Source of the DNA: Jiangella muralis
GTDB taxonomy: Bacteria; Actinomycetota; Actinomycetes; Jiangellales; Jiangellaceae
Direction of reading: 5' to 3'
Assembly (NCBI RefSeq): GCF_001270745.1
Contig: NZ_KQ434759.1
Location: forward strand, 62,001-126,000
DNA length: 64,000 nucleotides
Part shown: positions 20,699 to 29,513 of the stretch, in pieces
How the letters are laid out: the number at the start of each line of letters is the position of its first letter
Position numbering within the stretch: position 1 is the first letter of the stretch
Notes under the pieces: model-generated
The model's input: only the letters and a program-made list of their open reading frames with translations
Databases searched by the model: none
Told to the model about the DNA's origin: nothing
Position numbers and translations under genes: made by a program

Positions 20699-21676
20699 GT
20701 GCGCCGCATCACCGGCTGTCTGCCGCTGGCCGCTGCCCTGCTCGTCCTCGCCGGCTGCGGCGACGACTCCGGCGGCGGCTCGGAGGAGACCGCGGCGCCG
20801 TCCGCGGCCGCGTCCGACCAGACCGAGCCCGAGAGCGAGGGCGAAGGCGAGGGCGAGGACGAGCCGGTGGCCGACGTCGCCTGCGCCGACGGCCCGCCGG
20901 AGGCGGTCGTCACCGACGCCGGCGACGAGCCGCGCGCGCTGATGGAGCTCACGCCCACGGCCGGCGACTCCGCCGCCACCACCATGACCATGACGATGGC
21001 CAGCAGCAGCACCGTCGACGGCGAGGAGCTGCCGGCCGCGCCGGTGCCGCCGATGACCATGGGCATGGTCATCACCGTCGAGGACGTCACCGACGACGAG
21101 ATCACCATGACGGTCGTCTACGACAGCGCCGAGATCGAGGGCGGCGACCCCACCGCGCAGGGCCTGCTCGACTCCATGGTCGGCCTCACCGCCACGGTCA
21201 CGTCCACCCGCAGCGGCGCGTTCATCGACGGCGGGTACGACACCGAGGGCCTCGACCCCTCGCTCGCCCCGCTGCTCGAGCAGTTCGAGACGCAGCTGGC
21301 CAGCCTCACCGTCCCGCTGCCCACCGAGCCGGTCGGCGTCGGCGCCACCTGGGACGTCGCCACCAGCGCCGACCTTCTCGGCGGCACCTTCTGCAACGTC
21401 TACGGCTACACCCTGACCTCGTTCGACGGCGACGCCTACGAGATGACGGCCGAGATCTCCCAGCAGGGGCAGCCGGGGCCGCTCGAGATGGGCGGCGCCA
21501 GCGCCGAGCTGGAAGAGCTGACCGGCTCCGGCAGCGGCACCACCGCCGGCCGGCTGACCTTCCCGGTCGCCATCTCCGGCAACAGCGACATCACCACGTC
21601 GACCGTGATCTCGGCCGACGGGCAGAACCTGGAACAGCAGTCCGAGGTGCAGATGGAGCTCAGCCCGCGCGACTGA
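20699..21676 (+). CDS. Secreted lipoprotein, DUF6263-like
   Basis: This 325-residue lipoprotein has a GTG start (20699) 7 bp after GAGGAG, a signal peptide, and the lipobox LVLAGCGDDSGGG (Cys at about 20). An acidic Ser/Glu linker leads to a mature domain with alternating Thr-rich strands (TTMTMTMASSSTVDGEELP, MTMGMVITVEDVTDDEIT) and a second half resembling it (LLGGTFCNVYGYTLTSFDGD). The overall pattern fits the DUF6263 lipoproteins of actinobacteria, of unknown function. It faces the cell surface. It may be read with the following NHL gene (85-bp gap), but a separate promoter is possible. Confidence 0.8.
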   Translation: MRRITGCLPLAAALLVLAGCGDDSGGGSEETAAPSAAASDQTEPESEGEGEGEDEPVADVACADGPPEAVVTDAGDEPRALMELTPTAGDSAATTMTMTMASSSTVDGEELPAAPVPPMTMGMVITVEDVTDDEITMTVVYDSAEIEGGDPTAQGLLDSMVGLTATVTSTRSGAFIDGGYDTEGLDPSLAPLLEQFETQLASLTVPLPTEPVGVGATWDVATSADLLGGTFCNVYGYTLTSFDGDAYEMTAEISQQGQPGPLEMGGASAELEELTGSGSGTTAGRLTFPVAISGNSDITTSTVISADGQNLEQQSEVQMELSPRD

Positions 21677-21761
21677 CCGGCTGACAGCCGGGTGAAAGTC
21701 AGAAGAAAGCGGGCCCTGCCACGATCTCCGGCGGTACGTGATCCACCGGAGGGGGACGTCG

Positions 21762-24700
21762 TTGTTGTACAGGATGCTGCTGCCCGGGCTGCTGCTCGCG
21801 ACCGGGGCGGCGGCGGCGACGCCGGCGGGGGAGCCGTCGCCGCTGCCGCCCGGGCCGCTGCCCGGTGAGGTCGTCCGCGTCGCCGGCACCGGCGATCAGG
21901 GCTACTCCGGCGACGGCGGGCCGGCGGTCGACGCGCGGCTCAACCATCACCTGCGGCTGTCCACCGCTCCCGACGGCACGCTCTACATCGCCGACCGGTC
22001 GAACGGCCGGCTGCGGTCCGTCGACGGCGACGGCGTCATCGACACCGTCCCGGGCACCCGCGCCCTGGACCCGCCCGAGTCCGAGTACGACGAGGTCGAC
22101 GACCCGGCGGACGGCGCGGCGCCGGGCCCGCCGATCGCCAGCGCCGTCGGTTCCGACGGCAGCATCTACGTGGCCGGCGACCTGGACGTGCGCCGCATCG
22201 GGCCCGACGGCGCCGTCACCGTGCTGGCCGGCGCCGGCGAGGACGACATCGAGAACGGCGACGCCGACGGCGGACGGGCCGCCGACGCGCGCATCCGCTC
22301 GCCCGAGGACATCGCCGTCGACGCGGCCGGTGACGTCATCGTGGCCGACAGCGGCAACGGCCGGATCCGCCGCATCGGCGCCGACGGCGTCATCACCACC
22401 ATCGCCGGCGGCGGCGAGACGCCGCTCGACGAGGCCCTGGACGGCCCGGCCACCCAGGCCGAGCTGTACTCGCCGTACAGCGTCGCCGTCGACGTCACCG
22501 GCACGGTCTACTTCACCCTCGTGATGAGCCCCGACGTCTACGAGGTCGGCCCCGACGGCGTGCTCGGCGTCATCGAAGGCGACGACCTCGCGGTCCTCGA
22601 CCGGCGCGAGGACCTGCTCGGCGACACCGATGTCGGTGGCCGGCAGCTGGCGGTGGGACCGGGCGGCGAGGACCTGTACATCACCGACGCCGCCAACGGC
22701 CGGCTGCGGGTGCTGCGCGACGGCATGATCGAGGTCGCGGGTGCGCTGCCGACCAGCGCGGACGACATCACGGTCGGCCCGGACGGCACGGTCTACTACA
22801 CCAACGGGACCACGGTGTGGCGGCTCCCACAGGGCATCGACGAGCCGGCTGACCCCATGACGCCGGCCGGGTCGTCGTGGCCGGATCGCGATCCCGGCGA
22901 CGTCGTCACGGTGGCGGGCGCGGCGACGAGCCCCGAGGACGTGGTGCCGCCGGCGCCACAGCCCGACCCGTACCTCGGCCCGCTGTCCGTCGCCACCGGA
23001 CCGGACGGCGTCACCTACGTCGCCGACCCGTCGCAGCACGTGGTCCACCGCGTCGGCGCCGACGGCGAGGTCAGCGTCGCGGCGGGCACCGGCGAGGCCG
23101 GCAGCAGCGGCGACGACGGGCCGGCCGGCGAGGCACAGTTGGACACCCCGGTGGGTGTCACCGTCGACGCCGACGGCACCCTGTACATCGCCGACTCCGT
23201 CGCGGGCGTGGTCCGCCGGGTCGGCGCCGACGGCGTCATCACCACCGTCGCCGGCACCGGGGCGGACTCCGGCGACGAGCCGCCGCCCGTCTGCGTGGGC
23301 GAGCCCGCGGCCGAGGCGGTCCTCGGCCCGCCGTCGGACGTCGCGATCGGCCCGGACGGCGCCCTCTACCTGTCCCTCTCCGCCCGCGCCCTGATCTGCC
23401 GCGTCGGCCCCGACGGCCTGCTCACCCGGGTGGCCGGCGGCGGCGACCTGTCGGCGGAGGACGCCGACGGCCGGCCGGCGCTCGAGGCCGGTCTCTGGGA
23501 GCCCGGTGCGATCGACGTCGACGCCGGCGGCAACGTCTACCTCGTCGAGGACGGCCGGCCGTACGTGCGCATGGTCCGGCCCGACGGCACGCTCGTCACG
23601 TTCGCCGGCGACAGCCGCTTCGGCCTGGACGAGGGCGGCTTCGCCGGCGACGGCGGGCCGGCCGTGGCGGCCGAGCTGAACACGCCGGGCGACGTCGTCG
23701 CCGGTCCGGACGGCGTCTACATCGCCGACGCCTTCAACAACCGCGTCCGCCGGGTCGGCCCCGACGGCGTCATCGAGACGGTCGCGGGCACCGGCGCCCG
23801 GGCGGATTCCGGCGACGGCGGACCGGCCGCCGAGGCGGGCCTGAGCGAGCCGATCACCGTCGACGTCGCACCCGACGGCGCCCTGGTCGTCGCCGGCACC
23901 CGAGAGGACCACGTCCGGCGCATCGGCACCGACGGCGTCATCGAGACCGTCGCCGACTTCAGCGTCGACGACGGCACGTCGCCCGAGCCGGCCGATGCCG
24001 CGGTGCTCAGCCCGCACATGGCCATCGCCGTCGCACCCGACGGCACGCTGCTGGTCGCCGAGCCGCAGCAGCAGCGGCTGCGCCGCCTCGACGGCGCCGA
24101 CCTCGTCGGTGTGGGCCCGGCGGGCCAGCCGCTGGGCAACCTCCTCCGGATCGCCACCGGGCCCGGCGGCGAGGTCTACGCCGCGCTGGCCGACGCCGTG
24201 GTGCGGGTGCATCCGGACGGCCGGCGGGTCACCGTCGCCGGTGGCGGGCGCGTGGAGCAGCCGGCGGTGGTGGACGCCCAGGCGGTGGGCCAGACGGTGC
24301 GCCCGGGCGACGTCGCCGTCGGGCCGGACGGCCGGGTCCACCTGTTCGACCTCGCGACCCAGCGGGTCTACTGGATCGACCGCGACGGCGCGATCAAGGC
24401 GATGCCCGAGTTCGACGACGTCACGTTCGAGCTGCCCGCCGGGCTCGCCATCGGACCCGACGGCACCGTCTACGTCAACGACCAGGGCGCCAACCTGGTG
24501 TACGCCGCGGCGTCGGGCGAACCGGCCCAGGTGTTCGCGGGCACCGGCGAGAGCACCATCGTCAACGGTGACGCCGGCGACGGCGGGCCGGCCGTGGACG
24601 CGATCCTGCAGTCGCCGTCCGACGTCGAGACGGACGCCGACGGCAACGTCTACGTGTCCGACTTCGTCGGCATCCGGCGGGTCGACGCCGAAGGCACCAT

Positions 24701-24992
24701 CAGCACCGTGCTCGACGCCGAGCCGGACGGCGACACGGATCGCTGGATCACCGCCCTGGCGGCCGGCCCCGGCGGCGACCTCTACGCCGTCGACGGCACG
24801 ACCCGCCAGGTGATCGCGCTGGTCCGTCCCGATGAGATCTCCGGCGGCTTCCCCTGGTGGATCGCCGGCGCCGGCGCGGGCGCGCTGGTGGCCGCCGCGG
24901 CCGTCGTCGTGCTGATGCGCCGCCGCCGCGCGGCCGGCGCAACGGCTACGCCAGTCACCGACCCCACGACGGAAGGACCTGTGACCGCATGA
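21762..24992 (+). CDS. Giant NHL-repeat surface protein, type I membrane topology (copy 1)
   Basis: This protein of about 1076 residues is anchored in the membrane with nearly all its mass outside. The N-terminal signal sequence (LLYRMLLPGLLLATGAAAA) is followed by many NHL/SMP-30-like propeller blades of the form GDGGPA..A.L..P..VAV.PDG.LYIADS.N.RVRRVG.DGVITTVAGTG, then a C-terminal helix (FPWWIAGAGAGALVAAAAV) and a basic tail RRRRAAG. Repeat number suggests at least two propellers. I chose TTG 21762, after GGAGGGGG, because it aligns exactly with the GTG start of the paralogue at 25509. The 3' end overlaps the next gene by ATGA. NHL domains mediate protein, glycan or nucleic-acid binding; the ligand is unknown. 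Confidence 0.85.
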   Translation: MLYRMLLPGLLLATGAAAATPAGEPSPLPPGPLPGEVVRVAGTGDQGYSGDGGPAVDARLNHHLRLSTAPDGTLYIADRSNGRLRSVDGDGVIDTVPGTRALDPPESEYDEVDDPADGAAPGPPIASAVGSDGSIYVAGDLDVRRIGPDGAVTVLAGAGEDDIENGDADGGRAADARIRSPEDIAVDAAGDVIVADSGNGRIRRIGADGVITTIAGGGETPLDEALDGPATQAELYSPYSVAVDVTGTVYFTLVMSPDVYEVGPDGVLGVIEGDDLAVLDRREDLLGDTDVGGRQLAVGPGGEDLYITDAANGRLRVLRDGMIEVAGALPTSADDITVGPDGTVYYTNGTTVWRLPQGIDEPADPMTPAGSSWPDRDPGDVVTVAGAATSPEDVVPPAPQPDPYLGPLSVATGPDGVTYVADPSQHVVHRVGADGEVSVAAGTGEAGSSGDDGPAGEAQLDTPVGVTVDADGTLYIADSVAGVVRRVGADGVITTVAGTGADSGDEPPPVCVGEPAAEAVLGPPSDVAIGPDGALYLSLSARALICRVGPDGLLTRVAGGGDLSAEDADGRPALEAGLWEPGAIDVDAGGNVYLVEDGRPYVRMVRPDGTLVTFAGDSRFGLDEGGFAGDGGPAVAAELNTPGDVVAGPDGVYIADAFNNRVRRVGPDGVIETVAGTGARADSGDGGPAAEAGLSEPITVDVAPDGALVVAGTREDHVRRIGTDGVIETVADFSVDDGTSPEPADAAVLSPHMAIAVAPDGTLLVAEPQQQRLRRLDGADLVGVGPAGQPLGNLLRIATGPGGEVYAALADAVVRVHPDGRRVTVAGGGRVEQPAVVDAQAVGQTVRPGDVAVGPDGRVHLFDLATQRVYWIDRDGAIKAMPEFDDVTFELPAGLAIGPDGTVYVNDQGANLVYAAASGEPAQVFAGTGESTIVNGDAGDGGPAVDAILQSPSDVETDADGNVYVSDFVGIRRVDAEGTISTVLDAEPDGDTDRWITALAAGPGGDLYAVDGTTRQVIALVRPDEISGGFPWWIAGAGAGALVAAAAVVVLMRRRRAAGATATPVTDPTTEGPVTA

Positions 24993-25459
24993 ACAGCGAC
25001 GACGACGGCAAGGTGTTCGACGGGTACGCCCGTCTCTACGGCCCGCTGACGGTGGCCGGGCTCGGCCTGATCTTCAAGCCGATGTTCGACGACCTCGAGG
25101 TCGATCTGGAGACCGGCGGCGTCGTCAGCCGGTTCGGCAACCTCTGGGACACCGCCGCCAACACCAACGGCGACCCGGCGGTGCTCGGCATCATGCTGGC
25201 GCTGATCCTGATGTCGCTGACGCTGGTGGCGACGTTCCGGCCGCGGTCGGGCGGGCTGCCGGTCGGCATCTCCGTCGTGTGCCTGCTGATCATCCTCATG
25301 CTGGTCACCAAGCCCGGCACCGGCGATCCCGCGCCCGACCTCAGCCCGGACGGCCTCTCGTCGATGGCCGTCGCGACCTTCGCCCTGGTCCTGGGCGTCG
25401 TGCACGCGGTGCACTTCGCCCGCTGGAGCCGCGGACGGACGCCGTCCGGCCTGCGCTGA
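24989..25459 (+). CDS. Small membrane protein between the two NHL proteins
   Basis: This 156-residue protein has no recognised family. A charged N-terminus (MNSDDDGKVFDGYARLY) is followed by about four hydrophobic segments (PLTVAGLGLIF; LGIMLALILMSLTLVATF; GLPVGISVVCLLIILMLV; SSMAVATFALVLGVVHAVHF) and a basic end RWSRGRTPSG. The start overlaps the stop of NHL copy 1 (ATGA), and NHL copy 2 starts 49 bp after it. That argues for a three-gene operon in which this protein partners the two anchored propeller proteins. Function unknown. Confidence 0.8.
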   Translation: MNSDDDGKVFDGYARLYGPLTVAGLGLIFKPMFDDLEVDLETGGVVSRFGNLWDTAANTNGDPAVLGIMLALILMSLTLVATFRPRSGGLPVGISVVCLLIILMLVTKPGTGDPAPDLSPDGLSSMAVATFALVLGVVHAVHFARWSRGRTPSGLR

Positions 25460-25508
25460 CCGACCCGCCGGCCGACGCCGGCGATCCGACCGACCCGATG
25501 GGGGATCC

Positions 25509-28500
25509 GTGCTCAACCGGGCGTTGCTACCTGCCCTCCTGCTCACCGGCGGCCTGCTGGCCGCCGTCCCGGCCGCCGGCGAGACACCGCCGGAGGAGGA
25601 GATCCCCGGCCTGCCGGTCGTGATCGCCGGCACGGGGGAACGGGGCTACTCCGGCGACGGCGGCCCGGCGGTGGACGCCCGCCTGAACGACGAGCTCCGG
25701 TTCGCCGCCGGGCCCGACGGCACCCTTTACGTCGCCGACCGCTACAACGGCCGGGTGCGGGTGGTCACGCCCGACGGTGGCATCGACACCCTGCCCGGCT
25801 CGCTGGCCCGGCGCTCGCCGGAGACCGACGGCCTGGAGGTACCCGGCCTGGGCACCTACAGCCCCCGCAACTCGCCCTTCGCGACCGCCATCGGGCCCGA
25901 CGGCAGCGTCTACGTCGCCGGGAGCCAGGACATCCGCCAGGTCGCCCCCGACGGCACCGTCACGGTGATCGGCGGCGCCGGCAACGAGCAGCCACCGGAC
26001 GGCGTCGACCCCGGTGGCGACGCGATCGACGCGTACCTCCGCGACCCCGCGGACATCACGGTCGACGCCAACGGCATGCTCTACGTCGCCGACACCGCGA
26101 ACAACCGGATCCGCCGCATCGGCCCGCACGGGATGATCACGACGATCGCCGGCGGCGGCGAGGACCCCCCGGCCTCGGCCGAGGGCCAGCCGGGCTCGAG
26201 CGTGAACACCTACGGCCCGACCAGCGTCGCGGTCGACTCCACGGGCAGCGTGTTCTTCACCATCGAGATGGACGGCTCGGTGTACGAGATCGACCCGGCC
26301 GGGAACCTGCACGTCATCTCCGGCGAGGACATCGCCGCGACCGGCGGGGACGAGCCCGCGGGCGACGCCGCGCTCACCGGTGGCCGGCATCTGGCCGTCG
26401 ACGCCGACGACAACCTCTACATCACCGACCCGGGCAACGGCCGGCTGCGGATGCTCAGCGCCGAGGACGACCTGATCACGACCGTGGCGCCGCTGCCGGC
26501 CGACGCCCGGGACATCGTGATCGGCCGCGACGGCACGCTCTACTACGGCCTGGCGAACCGGATCTTCCGGGTGAGCGACCCGGGTGCGCCGGCGCCGGCC
26601 GCCGAGCCGGTGGAGCCGGCCGGGCCGTCCTGGCCGGACGCCGACCCGGGCGACCTCGTGCCCGTGGCGGGGGCGCGCGGCGGTGCCGACGCACAGACCG
26701 AGACCGCGTACCCGCGTGACCCGGCGGTCGGCCCGGCGACGGTCGCGACCGGCCCCGACGGCGTCAGTTACGTGGCCGACACCAGGGGCCACGTCATCCA
26801 CCGGGTCGACGCCGACGGCGCCGTGTCCATCCTGGCCGGGACCGGCGAGGGCGGCTTCGGCGGTGACGGCGGCCCGGCCACCGCCGCCCAGCTGTCCGGC
26901 CCGGACGGCCTGGACGTCGACGCCGCGGGCAACGTGTACGTCGCCGACGCCGGCAACGCCAGGATCCGCCGCATCGGCGCCGACGGGCGCATCGAGACGA
27001 TCGTGGGTGCTGGCCGGCCCGACGACGGCGAGACCGTCCCGGCCTGCGACGGCGAACCGGCCACCGAGGCCGTGCTCATGTACCCGGTCGACGTCGTCGC
27101 CGCGCCGGACGGCACCGTCTACCTGGCCGACCGCGACCTCGGCGTGGTCTGCCGGGTCGGCGCGGACGGCCTGCTCACGCGGGTGGCCGGCGGCGGCGAG
27201 CTGTGGTCGGACGACGCCGACGGCGAGCCCGCCGTCGAGGCCAGCCTCTGGGAGCCCACCGCGATCGACATCGACGCGGCGGGCAACCTCTACCTCATCG
27301 AGAGCGGCCGTCCGTACGTGCGGATGATCCGGCCCGACGGCGTGCTCGTCCCGCTGATCGGCGACAGCTACTTCGGCCAGGACGAGGGCGGCTTCTCCGG
27401 CGACGGCGGCCCGGCCACCGAGGCGGAGCTGAACACGCCGTCCGATCTCGCCGTCGCGCCTGACGGCAGCCTCTACGTCGCCGACACCTTCAACGGCCGG
27501 GTCCGGCACGTCGCCGCCGACGGCGTCATCACGACGGTGGCCGGCACCGGGTCGGTGGACGCGGGAGGCGACGGCGGACCGGCGGCCGAGGCCGGCCTGG
27601 GCGAGCCCACCGGCATCGACGTCGGTCCCGGCGGCGAGGTCGTCGTCGCGAGCCTGAGCGCCGACCTCGTCCGGCGGATCGGCGCCGACGGCGGCATCGA
27701 GACGCTGGCCGACTTCCACGAGGCCGAAAGCCCGGACGAACCGGTCGACGAGGCGGAGCTGTCGCCGGGCATGAGCATCGCCGTCGGCCCGGACGGGACG
27801 CTGACGATCGCCGAGCCGCACGCCCTGCGGCTGCGCACCGCCCAGGACGGCACCCTCACCGACCTGGTGGCCGGCGGCACGGCGGACCTCGCCCAGGCCG
27901 GGCAGTTGGCGGCCGGCCCGGGCGGCGAGCTGTACGCGATCCTCGGGCAGACGGTCGCCCGGGTGTACCCCGACGGGCGCAGCGTCGTCGTCGCCGGAGG
28001 CCGCCCGGGGGACGACGCGCCGATCGTCGACGGCACCCTCGCGACGGCGCAGTCGCTGACGCCGCGCGACATCGCCGTCGGCCCCGAGGGCACGGTGTTC
28101 GTGCTCGACAACCTCCGCATGGGGGTGTACGAGATCCGCGCCGACGGCACCATCGCGGGGGTGCCCGGGTACGCCGACGTGCGGTTCGCCGTGCCGGCCG
28201 GGCTGGCCGTGGGCGGCGACGGGACCGTCTACGTCACGGACGCCGAAGCCCACCTGGTGTACGCGGCCGCGCCGGGCGAGGACGCGCGGACGATCGGCGG
28301 CAACGGCGAGGACCTGTATGACGAGGACGACAGCGGCGACGGCGGCCCGGCCACGGAGACGCAGCTCGCCGTCCCCGGCGACATCGTCGTCGACGCCGCG
28401 GACAACGTGTTCGTCCAGACCCCGAACGGAGTGCGCCGGATCGCACCCGACGGGACCATCACGACCGCGCTGTGGCCTCCGGACCTGTCGGAGGAGCGGC

Positions 28501-28724
28501 TCGCCCCGGGCGCGCTGGCGCTCGGCCCCGGCGGCGACGTCTACGTCGTGGAGAGCACCTTCGGGCAGGTGTTCGCGCTGATCCGTCCGGGCGACGTCAC
28601 CGACGGGTTCCCGTGGTTCCGGGCCGGCCTCGGCGCCGCGGCCGTGGTGCTGCTGGCCGGCGCGGCCGTGCTGGTGGTCCGCAGACGACGGGAGCGGTCG
28701 GCCCTCGACAGCCCGCTCGCGTGA
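25509..28724 (+). CDS. Giant NHL-repeat surface protein, type I membrane topology (copy 2)
   Basis: This 1071-residue paralogue of the gene at 21762 has the same order throughout: a signal sequence (NRALLPALLLTGGLLAAVPA), NHL blades (GERGYSGDGGPAVDARLNDE, LYVADTANNRIRRIG, GGFSGDGGPATEAELNTP), a C-terminal membrane helix (FRAGLGAAAVVLLAGAAVLV) and a basic tail RRRRERSALDS. The stretch GEGGFGGDGGPATAAQL has an unusually Gly-rich blade edge. The GTG start follows GGGGGAT. It arose by tandem duplication that now brackets the small membrane gene. After it comes a gene-free stretch of 789 bp. Confidence 0.85.
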   Translation: MLNRALLPALLLTGGLLAAVPAAGETPPEEEIPGLPVVIAGTGERGYSGDGGPAVDARLNDELRFAAGPDGTLYVADRYNGRVRVVTPDGGIDTLPGSLARRSPETDGLEVPGLGTYSPRNSPFATAIGPDGSVYVAGSQDIRQVAPDGTVTVIGGAGNEQPPDGVDPGGDAIDAYLRDPADITVDANGMLYVADTANNRIRRIGPHGMITTIAGGGEDPPASAEGQPGSSVNTYGPTSVAVDSTGSVFFTIEMDGSVYEIDPAGNLHVISGEDIAATGGDEPAGDAALTGGRHLAVDADDNLYITDPGNGRLRMLSAEDDLITTVAPLPADARDIVIGRDGTLYYGLANRIFRVSDPGAPAPAAEPVEPAGPSWPDADPGDLVPVAGARGGADAQTETAYPRDPAVGPATVATGPDGVSYVADTRGHVIHRVDADGAVSILAGTGEGGFGGDGGPATAAQLSGPDGLDVDAAGNVYVADAGNARIRRIGADGRIETIVGAGRPDDGETVPACDGEPATEAVLMYPVDVVAAPDGTVYLADRDLGVVCRVGADGLLTRVAGGGELWSDDADGEPAVEASLWEPTAIDIDAAGNLYLIESGRPYVRMIRPDGVLVPLIGDSYFGQDEGGFSGDGGPATEAELNTPSDLAVAPDGSLYVADTFNGRVRHVAADGVITTVAGTGSVDAGGDGGPAAEAGLGEPTGIDVGPGGEVVVASLSADLVRRIGADGGIETLADFHEAESPDEPVDEAELSPGMSIAVGPDGTLTIAEPHALRLRTAQDGTLTDLVAGGTADLAQAGQLAAGPGGELYAILGQTVARVYPDGRSVVVAGGRPGDDAPIVDGTLATAQSLTPRDIAVGPEGTVFVLDNLRMGVYEIRADGTIAGVPGYADVRFAVPAGLAVGGDGTVYVTDAEAHLVYAAAPGEDARTIGGNGEDLYDEDDSGDGGPATETQLAVPGDIVVDAADNVFVQTPNGVRRIAPDGTITTALWPPDLSEERLAPGALALGPGGDVYVVESTFGQVFALIRPGDVTDGFPWFRAGLGAAAVVLLAGAAVLVVRRRRERSALDSPLA

Positions 28725-28979
28725 GCTGTGCGGTCCCGTCGTCATGGTCCCCGTGTCGCAAGCAGCCGCTTTGGCGACGTTCACCGCTTTGCTGCCGTGC
28801 GCCGGGTTCCGTGCCGTTGGTCGTCCCCCTGCTGCCCATTTTCTCAGCCGCGTGACCGCGCCTCAAGCGGACCCGGGGGGCGCTTCGCGCGGCTGCGGGG
28901 CCGCTTGACCCGCGGTCCCGCGGCCAAGAACGGGCACCTATCAGGGGGACGGGGGGAGTCTGGGCACGCCACCCCCCAC

Positions 28980-29083
28980 TTCACGCGCGCCGGGAGCACC
29001 TCACCCGCGAAAGCACCGCACAACCACCGCCGACGACGCTCATCCGGTGTTGCGGCGGGTGACGTGCTCCCCACGCGAGTGAA
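28980..29083. repeat. 29-bp imperfect inverted repeat with 46-bp loop
   Basis: The left arm 28980-29008 (ending GGGAGCACCTCACCCGC) and right arm 29055-29083 (starting GCGGGTGACGTGCTCCC) match at 25 of 29 positions when inverted. Mismatches on both sides imply age or compensatory drift. It could be a structured RNA, a terminator or a solitary palindromic repeat of a different type from the CCATGATCATCAA family. Confidence 0.6.
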
Positions 29084-29143
29084 GCCACCGCCACCGCGAC
29101 CGCAGCCACCGTCTTCGATGGTGAGAACCGTCCGAACAGCGCC

Positions 29144-29229
29144 TCGAGGACGGGTCCGGGAGTCGAGGACGGGTCCGGGAGTCGAGGACGGGTCCGGGAG
29201 TCGAGGACGGCGGCGGGAGTCGAGGACGG
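29144..29229. repeat. 19-bp tandem repeat, about 4.5 copies
   Basis: The unit TCGAGGACGGGTCCGGGAG repeats from 29144 (first three copies identical; the fourth has GCGGC in place of GTCC; a fifth breaks off at GGCCATGATCACC). It lies in the gene-free region. Copy number probably varies between strains, as for other short tandem arrays. Confidence 0.8.
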
Positions 29230-29317
29230 CCATGATCACCAGGCGGCCCAGGTCGCTGGGGGGTTGGGTCCGTGCCGTTCGGCGTCGGCGTCGGCGTTCG
29301 CGTTGGCCGGGTGCAAA

Positions 29318-29357
29318 GCCCGCCCGGCTGGGAGGGAGTCCCACCCTACGGGCGGGC
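29318..29357. repeat. Hairpin with 9-bp GC stem
   Basis: GCCCGCCCG (29318-29326) pairs perfectly with CGGGCGGGC (29349-29357) across a 22-base loop that contains its own GGGAGGGAGTCCCACCC partial pairing. No T-tract follows. It may be a terminator of the L-shaped kind common in GC-rich actinobacteria, or part of the repeat cluster. Confidence 0.5.
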
Positions 29358-29450
29358 ACCGACATACTCGCGCGCGCGAATGCTCGCGCAGACGCCGATG
29401 CCCGACGCCCGCTGCGCCCGCACCGGGCCTACCAGCTCGCCGCGCCGGGC

Positions 29451-29508
29451 GCACCGACTCGCCCGCTGCGCCGGGAATCGCGGCGGCAGCGGGCGAGTGG
29501 GCCGGTGC
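29451..29508 (-). terminator. Large hairpin after the ABC exporter operon
   Basis: GCACCGACTCGCCCGCTGC (29451-29469) pairs with 29486-29508, with a 4-base bulge and a 13-bp continuous stem next to a 16-base loop. It lies 5 bp beyond the stop codon of the ABC permease gene on the minus strand, the right place for a terminator. No T-run follows, so termination is inferred. Confidence 0.55.
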
Positions 29509-29513
29509 GTGGA

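Larger units (their letters stand above)
28725..29513. other. 789-bp gene-free region rich in hairpins and tandem repeats
   Basis: No frame here has a convincing start, ribosome site or known protein. The longer open frames are repeat-driven and Arg/Pro-rich. What it does hold is a 29-bp inverted repeat (28980-29083), a 19-bp tandem repeat (29144-29229), a 9-bp-stem hairpin (29318-29357) and a large hairpin just after the ABC permease stop (29451-29508). It separates two convergent transcription units and is far longer than other such gaps in this window. Confidence 0.7.

Noticed and set aside
21699-28784. Very long minus-strand frames opposite the NHL genes
   Set aside because: They lack stop codons because of GC bias and repeated DNA; the plus-strand translations show clear NHL blades and signal sequences.
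29144-29229. CRISPR array
   Set aside because: The 19-bp repeats are contiguous with no unique spacers and no cas genes are present.
29226-29245. CCATGATCACC as a third solitary member of the CCATGATCATCAA family
   Set aside because: Only one arm is recognisable and there is no complementary partner within 100 bp, so chance or a decayed remnant cannot be told apart.
28844-29365. Protein-coding gene in the gene-free stretch (173-residue minus-strand frame)
   Set aside because: The translation simply follows the tandem and inverted repeats (Arg/Pro-rich), with no ribosome site and no recognisable domain.
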